The notes beneath the pieces were generated by a model. It made no database searches, was not told the DNA's origin, and was given only the letters and a program-made list of their open reading frames with translations. Made by a program: the position numbers and the translations under genes. Shown piece after piece: positions 53,341 through 62,248 of a DNA stretch of 64,000 bases (position 1 is the stretch's first letter; the number at the start of each line of letters is the position of its first letter). The stretch is taken from assembly GCF_047303175.1 (NCBI RefSeq), contig NZ_CP138945.1. One strand, 5' to 3'. The DNA comes from Prochlorococcus_E sp000760215 (GTDB lineage Bacteria > Cyanobacteriota > Cyanobacteriia > PCC-6307 > Cyanobiaceae).

Positions 53341-54048
53341 ATGAAACGTATAAGAGAACCAGAGCTAATGATTGACCCTGATCAGGCAAAGGCTTACGCC
53401 GAATCAGACTTTTCAATTAGTGATAAAATGATGGTATCCACCCTAGTTGATTTTGTTAAAAAATCTGGGGGGAATATCAATGCATCTTCTGTGATACTTG
53501 ATTTGGGGTGTGGACCTGGGAATATTACTGAGAGAATCGCTTCTCATTGGCCTAATGCAACGGTTACTGGAATTGATGATTCATTTGAGATGCTCAAAGT
53601 TGCTAGAAAAAGAAAAATCCTTGATAAAAAACTCTCTAAATTAGAAGGTTTTTCGTATATCAAAACTAATATTTCAGCAATAGGAAGAGGTGCCTCTATG
53701 TTTTTTGAAAGCGCTGACTTGGTTGTTAGCAATAGTTTGATGCATCACATTCATGACTTCAGTGATTTCCTTAGAGCGTTGAAAAGTGTTTCCAAAAAAG
53801 GAGCGTTACACTTTCATAGGGATTTGCGTAGACCTTCTACAAAACAAGAAGCTTTAGCTATTCAAAAGAAATATATCCCTGATGCATCTCCTCTAATGAT
53901 GAGAGACTTCATGGCTTCTTTAAATGCTGCCTACACTGCCAAAGAAATAAAAAACAAATTAGAGCACTCTGTTTTTAAGAATTTTGAGGTGCTGGAAATA
54001 GATGATAGATATGTAGATGTTTTTGGTATTATTCCTATCTCATGCTAA
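53341..54048 (+). CDS. Class I SAM-dependent methyltransferase
   Basis: 235 aa. SAM motif I is VILDLGCGPGNITERI near residues 51-66, with ATVTGIDDSFEML (motif II acidic residue) and a SLMHHIHDF motif IV-like stretch. Substrate unknown. It is divergent from nrdJ, with about 107 bases between the starts. Confidence 0.85.
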   Translation: MKRIREPELMIDPDQAKAYAESDFSISDKMMVSTLVDFVKKSGGNINASSVILDLGCGPGNITERIASHWPNATVTGIDDSFEMLKVARKRKILDKKLSKLEGFSYIKTNISAIGRGASMFFESADLVVSNSLMHHIHDFSDFLRALKSVSKKGALHFHRDLRRPSTKQEALAIQKKYIPDASPLMMRDFMASLNAAYTAKEIKNKLEHSVFKNFEVLEIDDRYVDVFGIIPISC

Positions 54049-54089
54049 TTAATTAAGGTTTTATGTAGTTAATTGGCTCCTTATACGAT

Positions 54090-55340
54090 TTAGAAGTCCT
54101 TAGTCCAGTAATCAGAAAGTTTATTAATAACTTCAATTGGACCACATAAGCTAAGAATGGGATCCTTTAAATATAATTGTGCAACCCGAAGAATCTCTAA
54201 GTTGTCGATATGTTCGATCCTTTTTAGATTCTGTAAATCATAATCCTCATTAATTTGCAAGCCAATTAGATGAGCTTTCCTTTCAGCTCTTTGAGAAATT
54301 GTTTGTGAATTATGAGCAATATTCCCTTTAAATTTTGCTTTTGCTAACTCCAGTTCGGATTCTGATATTAATTTCGTTTGTGAATTCATCCAACATTCTT
54401 TAATGTTGATTAGTGTTTCCATTGCCTTCTCTTTCGTTGAAGATGCATGAATTAAAAAAGGTGCATCAAACTCTCTTACTGGTTGATAAATACCTACATC
54501 ATAAGCTAAACCCTTCTCCTCTCTTAGCCTTTGAAATAGGACACTTGACATGCCACATCCCAAATGACAATTAAGTATTCTTAATGCTAAGTCGTCGGGA
54601 TTGGAATGTGATGTTGTAACTTTCCCTAGAAGTAATACAACTTGATTCGTAGTTTGATTAGTTAAAGAGATTAAATTCGATTTATTTCTTGTATTAATAC
54701 TGCCTTTATAAATAGGATCTTCCTGATTTCTTTTCGAATTTGAGCAAGTTTTCTTAAGATCTTTGAAGTAATCATTAATATTAGCAGGTAATGAGCCTGA
54801 AATGATTAATGCTTTTTGCCTATAGAGAATCTTTTTCGATAGATTGAAAACATCATTTGTTGATATATTTTCAAGATCTTCTTTTATACCAAGAGTTTCT
54901 TTACTATATGGATGGTTATGATAGGCAAGTCTTTTCCAGCCTTTTAAAGCTATTTGAAAAGGATTCTCGCGCTGTCTTTTAATTGCTTTAATTGATAAAC
55001 TTCTCTCCAGTTTTACTTGATCATCATTTATAAGAGGTTGCGTAATCATTAAAGATAAAAGAGGTAGTAAATCACTACTTCTTTGCTTTGTGCACTTTAG
55101 TGAAAGCATTAGACCATCCTCATATGTCTCACATACCAGGGAAGCACCACTCCTTTCTACTAGATCTGCCATTTCGAGATTATTATATGGACCACAACCT
55201 CTAATTAATAATGAACCTAAAAGATTATGAAGGCCCTGCTTTTTATCCGGGTCTGCTCTACTACCTTCTCTAATCCAAAGTTTGGCAGATAATATTCCTG
55301 GAGATAAACATGGGCTTAATATAATTTTTAATGATTGCAT
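54090..55340 (-). CDS. M16 peptidase-like subunit lacking the zinc motif
   Basis: 416 aa. The N-terminal region has QGLHNLLGSLLIRG where active M16 subunits have HxxEH, so zinc ligands are missing. The C-terminal half keeps the substrate-binding pattern (QRLREEKGLAYDVGIYQP). It starts three bases after the active subunit ends, so the two form the heterodimer seen in bacterial M16B proteins such as the processing-peptidase-like pairs. Confidence 0.87.
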   Translation of the reverse strand: MQSLKIILSPCLSPGILSAKLWIREGSRADPDKKQGLHNLLGSLLIRGCGPYNNLEMADLVERSGASLVCETYEDGLMLSLKCTKQRSSDLLPLLSLMITQPLINDDQVKLERSLSIKAIKRQRENPFQIALKGWKRLAYHNHPYSKETLGIKEDLENISTNDVFNLSKKILYRQKALIISGSLPANINDYFKDLKKTCSNSKRNQEDPIYKGSINTRNKSNLISLTNQTTNQVVLLLGKVTTSHSNPDDLALRILNCHLGCGMSSVLFQRLREEKGLAYDVGIYQPVREFDAPFLIHASSTKEKAMETLINIKECWMNSQTKLISESELELAKAKFKGNIAHNSQTISQRAERKAHLIGLQINEDYDLQNLKRIEHIDNLEILRVAQLYLKDPILSLCGPIEVINKLSDYWTKDF

Positions 55341-55343
55341 CGT

Positions 55344-56618
55344 TTAATTAATACTCCTTGAAGGCTTTGCAATTAATGTGAAACTATTCTCTGGTTGGAT
55401 ATGAGCAAATATTTCTTTTTTGATATTAACTTCTTTCCAGGTATCTAAATATTTTAAAGGTTGTAATAGAGGTTGCTGACGTTCCCAAAGGGCTTGTGAA
55501 GCAGAAATTGAAGCGATATTTGAAGGCAACTCTAAACCAAAACAAAAACTGCTTCTAACTAATTCTTTGGCACGTTCCATTTCTTTCTTTGTTGGGGGAA
55601 CTGTGAGGCAACTTTTTAATACTTGTCTGATTTCTATTTCTACTCTTTCCAAATCTTTCTCCAAGCAATATGCCTCTAAAATCAATATTCCACTTAATTC
55701 CAAGGATGTTATATCTATATCTATTGACTCGACAATTCGTAAGTCTTCTTTTAAATGCTTTACTAGACGACTATTTCGACCTTCAGACAGTAATGATGCG
55801 GCTATATCAGCCCCGATAAGAGATGACTGGTCTTTAGCAGGAGGTAGACTCCATGCCATCATTATTCGAGCAGATTCTAGTCTTGGAAACTCTATTTCTT
55901 TTCTTCCTGAAGAAAAAGTAAGTTGGCTTGATTGTTCTTTAATAGATTTGTTATTACAAAAATTAGAAGTTCTTTTTGCTAAAAGATTTTCATTTAGGTA
56001 CTCTTGAATATTTTTTGGAATATAGCCAGCTATCCCTATCGACATATTTTCTGGTTGATATTGTCTGGAATGAAATAACCTCATATCCTCAGGTGTTCTG
56101 GAAAGTAGTGATTCTTCAAACCCTAAAATAGATCTTCCATAAGGATGATTGAGGAAGCAATTTTCAAGAAGGGCTTGAAAGACCTGTTCCTCAGGTTGGT
56201 CTTTATATTGTGCAATTTCTTCTAAGACAACATTTCTTTCTAAAGAATATGACTTCTCATTTAATAAAGGTGTTAATACAAGGTTCGATAAAAGGTCGAT
56301 TGCAGTAAATAAATGCTTTGGAGGAATTAGGGCATAGTAATGAACGTCATCTAGCCCTGTGGCAGCATTGCTACTACCGCCTAAGGACTCTATCTTCTTG
56401 TCAAATTCTCCCTCTTTTAACTTACTGCTTCCTTTAAAGATCATATGTTCTAGGAAATGAGCTAGGCCTTCTTCGCCTTCTTTCTCAAAAGCACTTCCTC
56501 CTTTGCACCAGATATCTAGACATGTCAGTGGTGCATTGGGAACATTGGCAACTACACAGTTGGTTTTGTTTGGGAGCTGAAAATGGAGAGATTTTGGAGC
56601 TTGGATGGATTTTTCCAG
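55344..56618 (-). CDS. M16 zinc peptidase, active subunit; start codon unclear
   Basis: Zinc endopeptidase of the mitochondrial-processing-peptidase family. The open frame covers LTCLDIWCKGGSAFEKEGEEG, the catalytic HFLEH (56445-56459), and the distal glutamate in ERNVVLEEIAQYKDQ. An ATG at 56444 comes directly after HFLEH and would delete the active site, so translation must start upstream. No ATG, GTG or TTG exists in frame between there and an in-frame TGA at 56628-56630. A CTG at 56618 would give MEKSIQAPKS (424 aa, normal length). An ATG further up (56639) is cut off by that TGA. A frameshift in the A5 run at 56610-56614 is the other explanation. Divergent from pcyA. Confidence 0.87.
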   Translation of the reverse strand: MEKSIQAPKSLHFQLPNKTNCVVANVPNAPLTCLDIWCKGGSAFEKEGEEGLAHFLEHMIFKGSSKLKEGEFDKKIESLGGSSNAATGLDDVHYYALIPPKHLFTAIDLLSNLVLTPLLNEKSYSLERNVVLEEIAQYKDQPEEQVFQALLENCFLNHPYGRSILGFEESLLSRTPEDMRLFHSRQYQPENMSIGIAGYIPKNIQEYLNENLLAKRTSNFCNNKSIKEQSSQLTFSSGRKEIEFPRLESARIMMAWSLPPAKDQSSLIGADIAASLLSEGRNSRLVKHLKEDLRIVESIDIDITSLELSGILILEAYCLEKDLERVEIEIRQVLKSCLTVPPTKKEMERAKELVRSSFCFGLELPSNIASISASQALWERQQPLLQPLKYLDTWKEVNIKKEIFAHIQPENSFTLIAKPSRSIN

Positions 56619-56690
56619 GGTTGAATATCAAAGTTCCATTGTGATCCTTTTTCGCATAGTGTTGGGTAAATGTTTTCATAATCTTTTCCT

Positions 56691-57404
56691 CTGAATCTCC
56701 TTTTAGAGTTAGTTGCAGATCGGATTAGGGATCGAGCTAAAGGCCTGACAAATGTTGCGCCATTAGAGCTTGAGCCTGATTTGAAAAATATTTATGGAAA
56801 ATCAGAAGGGGATGATTTATTCATTGTCAATGAACTTAATCAAGCAAGAGGGTTTAGAAAGCTTCATTTGGAAACAGCTAAGCTTGGTTCATCTTTAGAA
56901 GTCTTGCATGCAGTGTTTTTCCCAGACCCGCTTTTTGATTTGCCAATATTTGGAGTAGATCTTGTTGCTGTCCCAGGCATAATCTCTGCTGCAATAGTTG
57001 ACTTATCACCTGTTAGCAAATCACTCCCTAGTGCTATTGATTATGACTTGTCAAAATTAAAATTCCCTTCTTTTAAGATAGTTAGAGAATTACCGGAATG
57101 GGGAGATATCTTTTCCCCATATGTTCAATTTGTTAGCCCAATGAATTCAAACGAAAATAAGTCTTTTTTGAATTTGGTAGATTCTTATTTAAATATTCTT
57201 ATTTGTTATTCTGCTTCGATTGATCCTCAGCTCCATGATGATCCACGAGTTAGTGATAGATATAATAGACAAAAATATTATTGCCTTCAGCAAAAACGTA
57301 ATGACAAGACACGTAACGTCTTGGCTAAAACTTTCGGAATGCCCTGGGCTAATCAATATATTGATAAGGTCCTTTTTGATTTACCAAGTAAATCGGAATT
57401 ATAA
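56691..57404 (+). CDS. pcyA: Phycocyanobilin:ferredoxin oxidoreductase; start codon unclear
   Basis: Reduces biliverdin IX-alpha to phycocyanobilin with ferredoxin. The active-site residues Glu, His and Asp (Glu76, His88, Asp105 in Synechocystis numbering) are kept in LHLETAKLG, VLHAVFFPDP and IFGVDLV. The frame carries family-like sequence (LVADRIRDRAKGLTNVAPLELEP) upstream of a TTG at 56781, so that start is too late. No ATG, GTG or TTG occurs in frame before the TAA at 56679-56681; a CTG at 56691 gives 237 aa, normal for PcyA. An in-frame ATG at 56670 is stopped after three codons. Divergent from the M16 pair. Confidence 0.9.
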   Translation: MNLLLELVADRIRDRAKGLTNVAPLELEPDLKNIYGKSEGDDLFIVNELNQARGFRKLHLETAKLGSSLEVLHAVFFPDPLFDLPIFGVDLVAVPGIISAAIVDLSPVSKSLPSAIDYDLSKLKFPSFKIVRELPEWGDIFSPYVQFVSPMNSNENKSFLNLVDSYLNILICYSASIDPQLHDDPRVSDRYNRQKYYCLQQKRNDKTRNVLAKTFGMPWANQYIDKVLFDLPSKSEL

Positions 57405-57409
57405 GTAAA

Positions 57410-58303
57410 TTGAAACGTTTTTTATACCCTGCCTTTATTTGTCTTTCGACTATATCTTGGCTTATTTTTGCAAGAATATCACCAATAGAACAAGAGAAGG
57501 ATTCTTCACCTCTTGTTGTTAGACCCATTGAAGCTGTTGCAGCTTTAGGGCAATTATCTCCTTCAGGAGAAGTTAGATTATTAGCAGCACCAATAACAGG
57601 CTTTGGTGGCACCCCTAGGATTTCTAAATTATTTATAACTGAAGGTGATTCCGTTAAGAAGGGTGATGTTCTTGCAATATTTGATAATAAACCTAAAATC
57701 CTTGCTGACTTAGATATTAGTAATGCACGTTTAAATATTATTAATAATAAGATAATATCTCAAAAAAGAGAGATTAGTAGATATAAAGAATCGGTTCTTC
57801 AAGGTGGATCTCCAAAAGTTATTTTGGATGAGAGAAATGATGATTTATTGGAGTTAATTGGAAACAAAAAAGAGGTGCTGGCCGAAATCAAAGCTCTTGA
57901 AATTGATCTTTATGATAGTGAGCTGAAAAGTCCAATTGACGGGATGATCTTAAAAGTTAATTCCCGAGAAGGAGAAAGACCTGATTCAGATGGTGTACTT
58001 GAAGTTGGATCCAGCCAATTAATGGAAGCACTTATAGAAGTTTATGAATCAGATATAAACAGAGTAACCATTGGTCAGGCTGTAACTTTGACCAGTGAAA
58101 ATGGGGGTTTTAATGGAACTCTTAGAGGTCAGGTTAGAGAAATAAGTCCTCAAGTCAGACAGAGAAGAGTATTGGCAACTGACCCTACGGGAGATGCTGA
58201 CGCAAGAATAGTTGAGGTTCGTGTGTCACTTGAACCCTCTTCAGCATTAAGAGTAGAACGCTTTTCAGGAATGAAAGTAATAGCTCGATTTGTACCATTA
58301 TGA
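57410..58303 (+). CDS. devB: DevB-like membrane fusion protein
   Basis: 297-aa HlyD-family adaptor from a TTG, linking an inner-membrane ABC transporter to an outer-membrane channel. One N-terminal helix (FLYPAFICLSTISWLIFA), then the lipoyl halves (GGTPRISKLFITEGDSVKKGDVLAIFD and ELKSPIDGMILKV) and a coiled hairpin (NARLNIINNKIISQKREISRY). pcyA ends five bases before it. It overlaps devC by four bases (ATGA). Confidence 0.88.
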   Translation: MKRFLYPAFICLSTISWLIFARISPIEQEKDSSPLVVRPIEAVAALGQLSPSGEVRLLAAPITGFGGTPRISKLFITEGDSVKKGDVLAIFDNKPKILADLDISNARLNIINNKIISQKREISRYKESVLQGGSPKVILDERNDDLLELIGNKKEVLAEIKALEIDLYDSELKSPIDGMILKVNSREGERPDSDGVLEVGSSQLMEALIEVYESDINRVTIGQAVTLTSENGGFNGTLRGQVREISPQVRQRRVLATDPTGDADARIVEVRVSLEPSSALRVERFSGMKVIARFVPL

Positions 58304-59472
58304 AACTTGATTTTTGGAAACGTAGAGGGATTCCTTTGGCTTGGCTTTTGCTAACAAGGCAACCTCTTCGTTTACTGGTTGCAATAGCGGGGATCTGTTT
58401 TGCTGGGATACTTATGTTTATGCAATTAGGTTTTCGGGATGGCTTGTTTGATGCAAGTGTCACTGTTCACAAATTATTTGATGCCGATTTGGTTTTAATC
58501 AGTCCTCGTTCCATGAGTTCAATCAGCATGAGTGGTTTCCCTCGAAGAAGACTTGTTCAGACAATGGCTCATAAAGATGTTGTAGGTACAACCCCTGTGA
58601 ATTGGAATTTCTTGCTTTGGCGTAATCCAAAAACTCTTTCAACAAGAGCAATTCTTGCTTTGGGATTTGAACCAGGAAATGCTCTTTTGGTTGATAATGA
58701 CTTTCCTCGCAAAGCGCAAAAATTAAAAAATTCTGGCCGTGTTTTATTTGATGAGCTTTCCAGAGAAGAATTTGGACCTATATCTCAATGGCTTTCTGAA
58801 GGTAAAATTGTAGAAACTGAAGTGGCTGGGAAAAGAGTTCGAGTTGCAGACTTGGTAAGCCTTGGGCCTTCTTTCGGAGCAGATGGGAATTTAATTACTA
58901 GTCGAGAAACTTTTCTTAAATTAATGCCGAGTACGCCTCCTGGGAGTATTGAAATAGGTTTGGTTCGCTTGAGAAAAGATGCAGATCACCAAAGGGTTCT
59001 TCGCTCATTGAATTCAAGCTTGCCAAACGATGTCAAAGTCCTCACCAGGAAAGATTTCATTGATTTTGAGAAGAATTATTGGAGAAACAGCACTTCTATA
59101 GGTTTTATATTTACTTTAGGTGCTGGAATGGGGTTCGTTGTGGGCTGTGTAATTGTTTATCAGATTCTCTATAGCGATGTAAGTGACCATTTGGCTGAAT
59201 ATGCAACATTAATGGCAATGGGATATCGGTTGAAAACCTTGTTAGGAGTAGTTGCGAGAGAAGGGTTGTTTTTAGCAGTTATGGGTTATCTGCCTGCATA
59301 TATTTCAGGGGAGGCTTTATATGCGCTTGTCAGAACATCTACAAAACTTCCAGTAGCTATGGATCCTTATAGAGCTTTACTTGTATTCTTTTTGATCCTT
59401 TTTATGTGTATGGTGTCAGCTTCTGCTGCAATGCGAAGGTTGGTGGATGCAGATCCTGCTGATATTTTTTAG
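58300..59472 (+). CDS. devC: DevC-like ABC transporter permease
   Basis: 390 aa. A first helix (LLVAIAGICFAGILMFMQLG), a large periplasmic domain and three C-terminal helices give the MacB/FtsX-type topology. The LAEYATLMAMGYRLKTLLGVV coupling-helix region and the DADPADIF end match DevC. Overlaps devB by four bases and is followed by devA after 30. Confidence 0.88.
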   Translation: MKLDFWKRRGIPLAWLLLTRQPLRLLVAIAGICFAGILMFMQLGFRDGLFDASVTVHKLFDADLVLISPRSMSSISMSGFPRRRLVQTMAHKDVVGTTPVNWNFLLWRNPKTLSTRAILALGFEPGNALLVDNDFPRKAQKLKNSGRVLFDELSREEFGPISQWLSEGKIVETEVAGKRVRVADLVSLGPSFGADGNLITSRETFLKLMPSTPPGSIEIGLVRLRKDADHQRVLRSLNSSLPNDVKVLTRKDFIDFEKNYWRNSTSIGFIFTLGAGMGFVVGCVIVYQILYSDVSDHLAEYATLMAMGYRLKTLLGVVAREGLFLAVMGYLPAYISGEALYALVRTSTKLPVAMDPYRALLVFFLILFMCMVSASAAMRRLVDADPADIF

Positions 59473-59502
59473 TGAAGCTTAGATTCTGCATACTTAAAAA
59501 CT

Positions 59503-60195
59503 TTGACAAATAATTTCCCAACTGTTGAGATTGAAGAACTAAGTCATTGGTATGGGAGGGGTTTAACAAGAAAGCAAGTGCTTTATTCTATTTCGATGAA
59601 AATTAATCCAGGAGAAGTTGTTCTTTTAACTGGTCCTTCAGGGTGCGGAAAAACTACGTTGCTTACTCTGATAGGCGCATTAAGAAAAGTTGAAAAAGGT
59701 AAATTATCTGTTCTTGGTTATCAGCTTAGAAATTCAAAAAGAAAAACCAGGCAAGTTCTTAGAAAGAATATCGGCATGATTTTTCAAGGTCATAATCTTT
59801 TAAGGTGTCTTACCGCTGAGCAGAACGTACAGATGGGGACGGATTTATTGAAAGGACTGTCTTATAGGGCCAGAAGAGAATGTGCTAGAAAATGGTTGAC
59901 AGCAGTTGGGCTTGAGTATGAAATGAATAAACTCCCTCATGATCTATCTGGAGGACAGAAACAAAGAGTTGCTATTGCTAGAGCCCTTTCTGCACAACCA
60001 AAATTACTACTTGCAGATGAACCAACTTCCTCACTTGATAGTGTTACAGGAAGAGAAATCGTTTCTTTACTTAAGCGTTTAGCAGTAGAACAGAATTGTT
60101 CAGTCCTAATGGTTACTCATGATCCAAGAATTCTTGATGTGGCAGATCGTCTATTAAAAATGGAAGATGGACGGATCCTACCGATTATTCAGTAG
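59503..60195 (+). CDS. devA: DevA-like ABC transporter ATPase
   Basis: 230 aa from a TTG. Walker A GPSGCGKT (44-51), Q-loop IFQGHNLL, signature LSGGQ (148-152), Walker B LLLADEP (168-174) and the H-loop MVTHD. Same LolD/MacB subfamily as other DevA proteins. In heterocyst formers DevBCA exports glycolipid; here, in a non-heterocystous cell, the cargo is unknown. Confidence 0.9.
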   Translation: MTNNFPTVEIEELSHWYGRGLTRKQVLYSISMKINPGEVVLLTGPSGCGKTTLLTLIGALRKVEKGKLSVLGYQLRNSKRKTRQVLRKNIGMIFQGHNLLRCLTAEQNVQMGTDLLKGLSYRARRECARKWLTAVGLEYEMNKLPHDLSGGQKQRVAIARALSAQPKLLLADEPTSSLDSVTGREIVSLLKRLAVEQNCSVLMVTHDPRILDVADRLLKMEDGRILPIIQ

Positions 60196-60223
60196 GCTAT
60201 GTTAAGAATAAAATTTTTATCGT

Positions 60224-60373
60224 ATGTCAAAGCGAAGAAATCTCAAGAAAGAAAAGCAAGAAAGAAATCGTGCTTATGCAAGGAAGTTTAAAAAACGTAA
60301 ACTTCGTGAAAATGGTTCGGGGGCAGGTAATGGAGTTACTGGAACTGCTAATAATGGAGGAGCAGCTGATTAA
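60224..60373 (+). CDS. 49-aa very basic protein
   Basis: ATG at 60224 to TAA at 60371-60373. MSKRRNLKKEKQERNRAYA continues RKFKKRKLRENGSG and ends in a Gly/Ala-rich tail (GTANNGGAAD). The Lys/Arg-dense first half fits nucleic-acid or ribosome binding. The pattern looks like a conserved tiny picocyanobacterial protein; I cannot name it. Confidence 0.6.
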   Translation: MSKRRNLKKEKQERNRAYARKFKKRKLRENGSGAGNGVTGTANNGGAAD

Positions 60374-60468
60374 GACGATTGATTACTCTCTCTACTTAGG
60401 ATTTTGGTAACTTAACCATAGTGCTCTGATATGAATTAATTGTTTTTCAATCTTGGCTTCTATTTAGC

Positions 60469-61395
60469 ATGTTCATAAGTGTCGTCATACCCACATATAA
60501 TCGATTGCAAATTCTTGAGAAGTGTCTAACTGCCCTTGAGAGTCAAAAATCATCAAATTCCTTCGATGATTATGAAGTAATTGTTGTAGATGATGGTTCC
60601 ACAGATGGAACATATCAATGGCTGGAAAGGAATTCAGAATTATTCCCTCATTTAATTTTAACCAAGCAAGATCATGGAGGTCCTGGATTAGGGAGGAATA
60701 AGGGTGTCGAGCAATCTAGGGGAGATGTCATAGTTTTTATTGATAGTGATTTGGTTGTTACAGACTCTTTTCTTGCAAACCATGCTTTCTGTCTGCAGAG
60801 AGCATGGCGAAGGAGAGGGGATAGGCTTTGTTTTACTTATGGTGCAGTTATAAATACTGCTGATTTTCAAAACCCCACATCAGAAAGAAAAAAAATAAGA
60901 GATCTTTCATGGGCTTACTTTGCTACTGGGAACGTAGCTATTGATAAAAACTTATTAGAAGAATCTGGCCTTTTTGACCCTGCATTTAAATTATATGGTT
61001 GGGAAGATTTGGAATTAGGGGAACGCCTTCGACAATTTGGTACAGAATTAATCAAATGTCCAAAGGCAGTCGGATATCATTGGCACCCGCCTTTATCACT
61101 TGATCAGATCCCTTCGTTAATTCAAGTTGAGATTGAAAGAGCCAAAATGGCTATGGTCTTTTATCGAAAACATCCTAGTAATCGGGTACGTTTTATTATC
61201 CAATTCACTTTGTTCCATAGATTTCTTTGGGAGACTTTGTCTTTAGGTGGGATTATAAATGAGGTAACACTTAGGCCGGTATTGAAGTATTTGATTCGGA
61301 GAGGTTTCTCAGGATTTGCGATGGAATTATTACGAATCCCCTTAAACCTTATTGGTGTGAGGCAGATTTTCCGGGAAGCCAGATTGAAAAGATAA
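60469..61395 (+). CDS. Family 2 glycosyltransferase
   Basis: 308 aa. GT-A fold: ISVVIPTYNRLQILEKCL, nucleotide-binding VIVVDDGSTDGT, and the metal motif FIDSDL with Asp92-Ser-Asp94. The ED motif of the acceptor side appears as GWEDLELGERLRQFG. It lies downstream of the DevBCA-type exporter genes, so it might build the exported molecule, but the link is only positional. Confidence 0.88.
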   Translation: MFISVVIPTYNRLQILEKCLTALESQKSSNSFDDYEVIVVDDGSTDGTYQWLERNSELFPHLILTKQDHGGPGLGRNKGVEQSRGDVIVFIDSDLVVTDSFLANHAFCLQRAWRRRGDRLCFTYGAVINTADFQNPTSERKKIRDLSWAYFATGNVAIDKNLLEESGLFDPAFKLYGWEDLELGERLRQFGTELIKCPKAVGYHWHPPLSLDQIPSLIQVEIERAKMAMVFYRKHPSNRVRFIIQFTLFHRFLWETLSLGGIINEVTLRPVLKYLIRRGFSGFAMELLRIPLNLIGVRQIFREARLKR

Positions 61396-61441
61396 TTTTG
61401 TAGATCATTTGCTAAATTACCTAAGTAAATAAATCTCCGCA

Positions 61442-61515
61442 CATCTGACTGTTTCGGGTGATCAGACTTTTATAAAAAGCTTTGATTCCCTGTCAGATGG
61501 AGGCAAACCCGAAAC
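61442..61515 (+). ncRNA. rpsB leader with pseudoknot topology
   Basis: Two perfect complementary pairs are interleaved: A = CATCTGAC (61442-61449), B = GTTTCGGGT (61451-61459), A' = GTCAGATG (61492-61499), B' = ACCCGAAAC (61507-61515). A pairs with A' (8 bp) and B with B' (9 bp), in the order A-B-A'-B', which is a pseudoknot or two competing helices. GGAGG (61499-61503) sits between A' and B', 21 bases before the rpsB ATG. This resembles autoregulatory S2 leaders in concept; the function is inference. Confidence 0.6.
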
Positions 61516-61524
61516 CCTTTAAAA

Positions 61525-62238
61525 ATGGCTGTTGTTACTCTTTCAGAGATGATGGAGGCTGGTGCACACTTTGGTCACCAGACTCGAAGATGGAATCCTA
61601 AAATGTCACGCTATATATATAGCGCTAGAAATGGAGTTCATATTATAGATCTAGTTAAAACAGCAATATGCATGAATAATGCATATAAATGGACTAGAAA
61701 TGCAGCCAAAAGTGGAAAGAGGTTTTTATTTGTTGGGACTAAAAAGCAAGCATCAGAAGTTGTAGCTCAAGAAGCTGCAAGATGTGGAGCTTCTTACGTA
61801 AATCAACGATGGCTTGGTGGAATGCTCACCAATTGGACAACAATGAAGGCTCGAATAGATCGTCTTAAGGATCTTGAGCGGATGGAATCAAGTGGAGCGA
61901 TAGCAATGAGACCTAAGAAAGAAGCATCTGTCTTAAGGCATGAGTTAGAAAGACTTCGGAAGTATCTTGGTGGTTTAAAAGGTATGAAGCGCTTGCCAGA
62001 TGTTGTTGTTTTAGTTGATCAGCGTAGAGAAACAAATGCTGTGTTAGAAGCTAGGAAATTAGACATCCCCCTTATCTCAATGCTAGATACCAATTGTGAT
62101 CCAGATTTATGTGAGGTGCCTATTCCTTGTAATGATGATGCAGTTAGATCTGTGCAGCTTGTTTTAGGTAGACTCGCTGATGCTATCAATGAAGGTCGAC
62201 ATGGTTCAAATGATCAAAGAGGAAGACAGAGATATTAA
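61525..62238 (+). CDS. rpsB: 30S ribosomal protein S2
   Basis: 237-aa structural protein of the small subunit. Clear family pattern: MMEAGAHFGHQTRRWNPKM, LFVGTKKQASEVV, RWLGGMLTNWTTM, and DTNCDPDLCEVPIPCNDDA at the C-terminal side. It is followed by tsf, the standard order, and preceded by the structured leader. Confidence 0.97.
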   Translation: MAVVTLSEMMEAGAHFGHQTRRWNPKMSRYIYSARNGVHIIDLVKTAICMNNAYKWTRNAAKSGKRFLFVGTKKQASEVVAQEAARCGASYVNQRWLGGMLTNWTTMKARIDRLKDLERMESSGAIAMRPKKEASVLRHELERLRKYLGGLKGMKRLPDVVVLVDQRRETNAVLEARKLDIPLISMLDTNCDPDLCEVPIPCNDDAVRSVQLVLGRLADAINEGRHGSNDQRGRQRY

Positions 62239-62248
62239 GAGAAAAGCT

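Noticed and set aside
56485..56679. 64-aa minus-strand frame overlapping the M16 N-terminus
   Set aside because: Not a gene on its own; it matters only as a possible frameshifted N-terminal extension of M16, reported in the findings.
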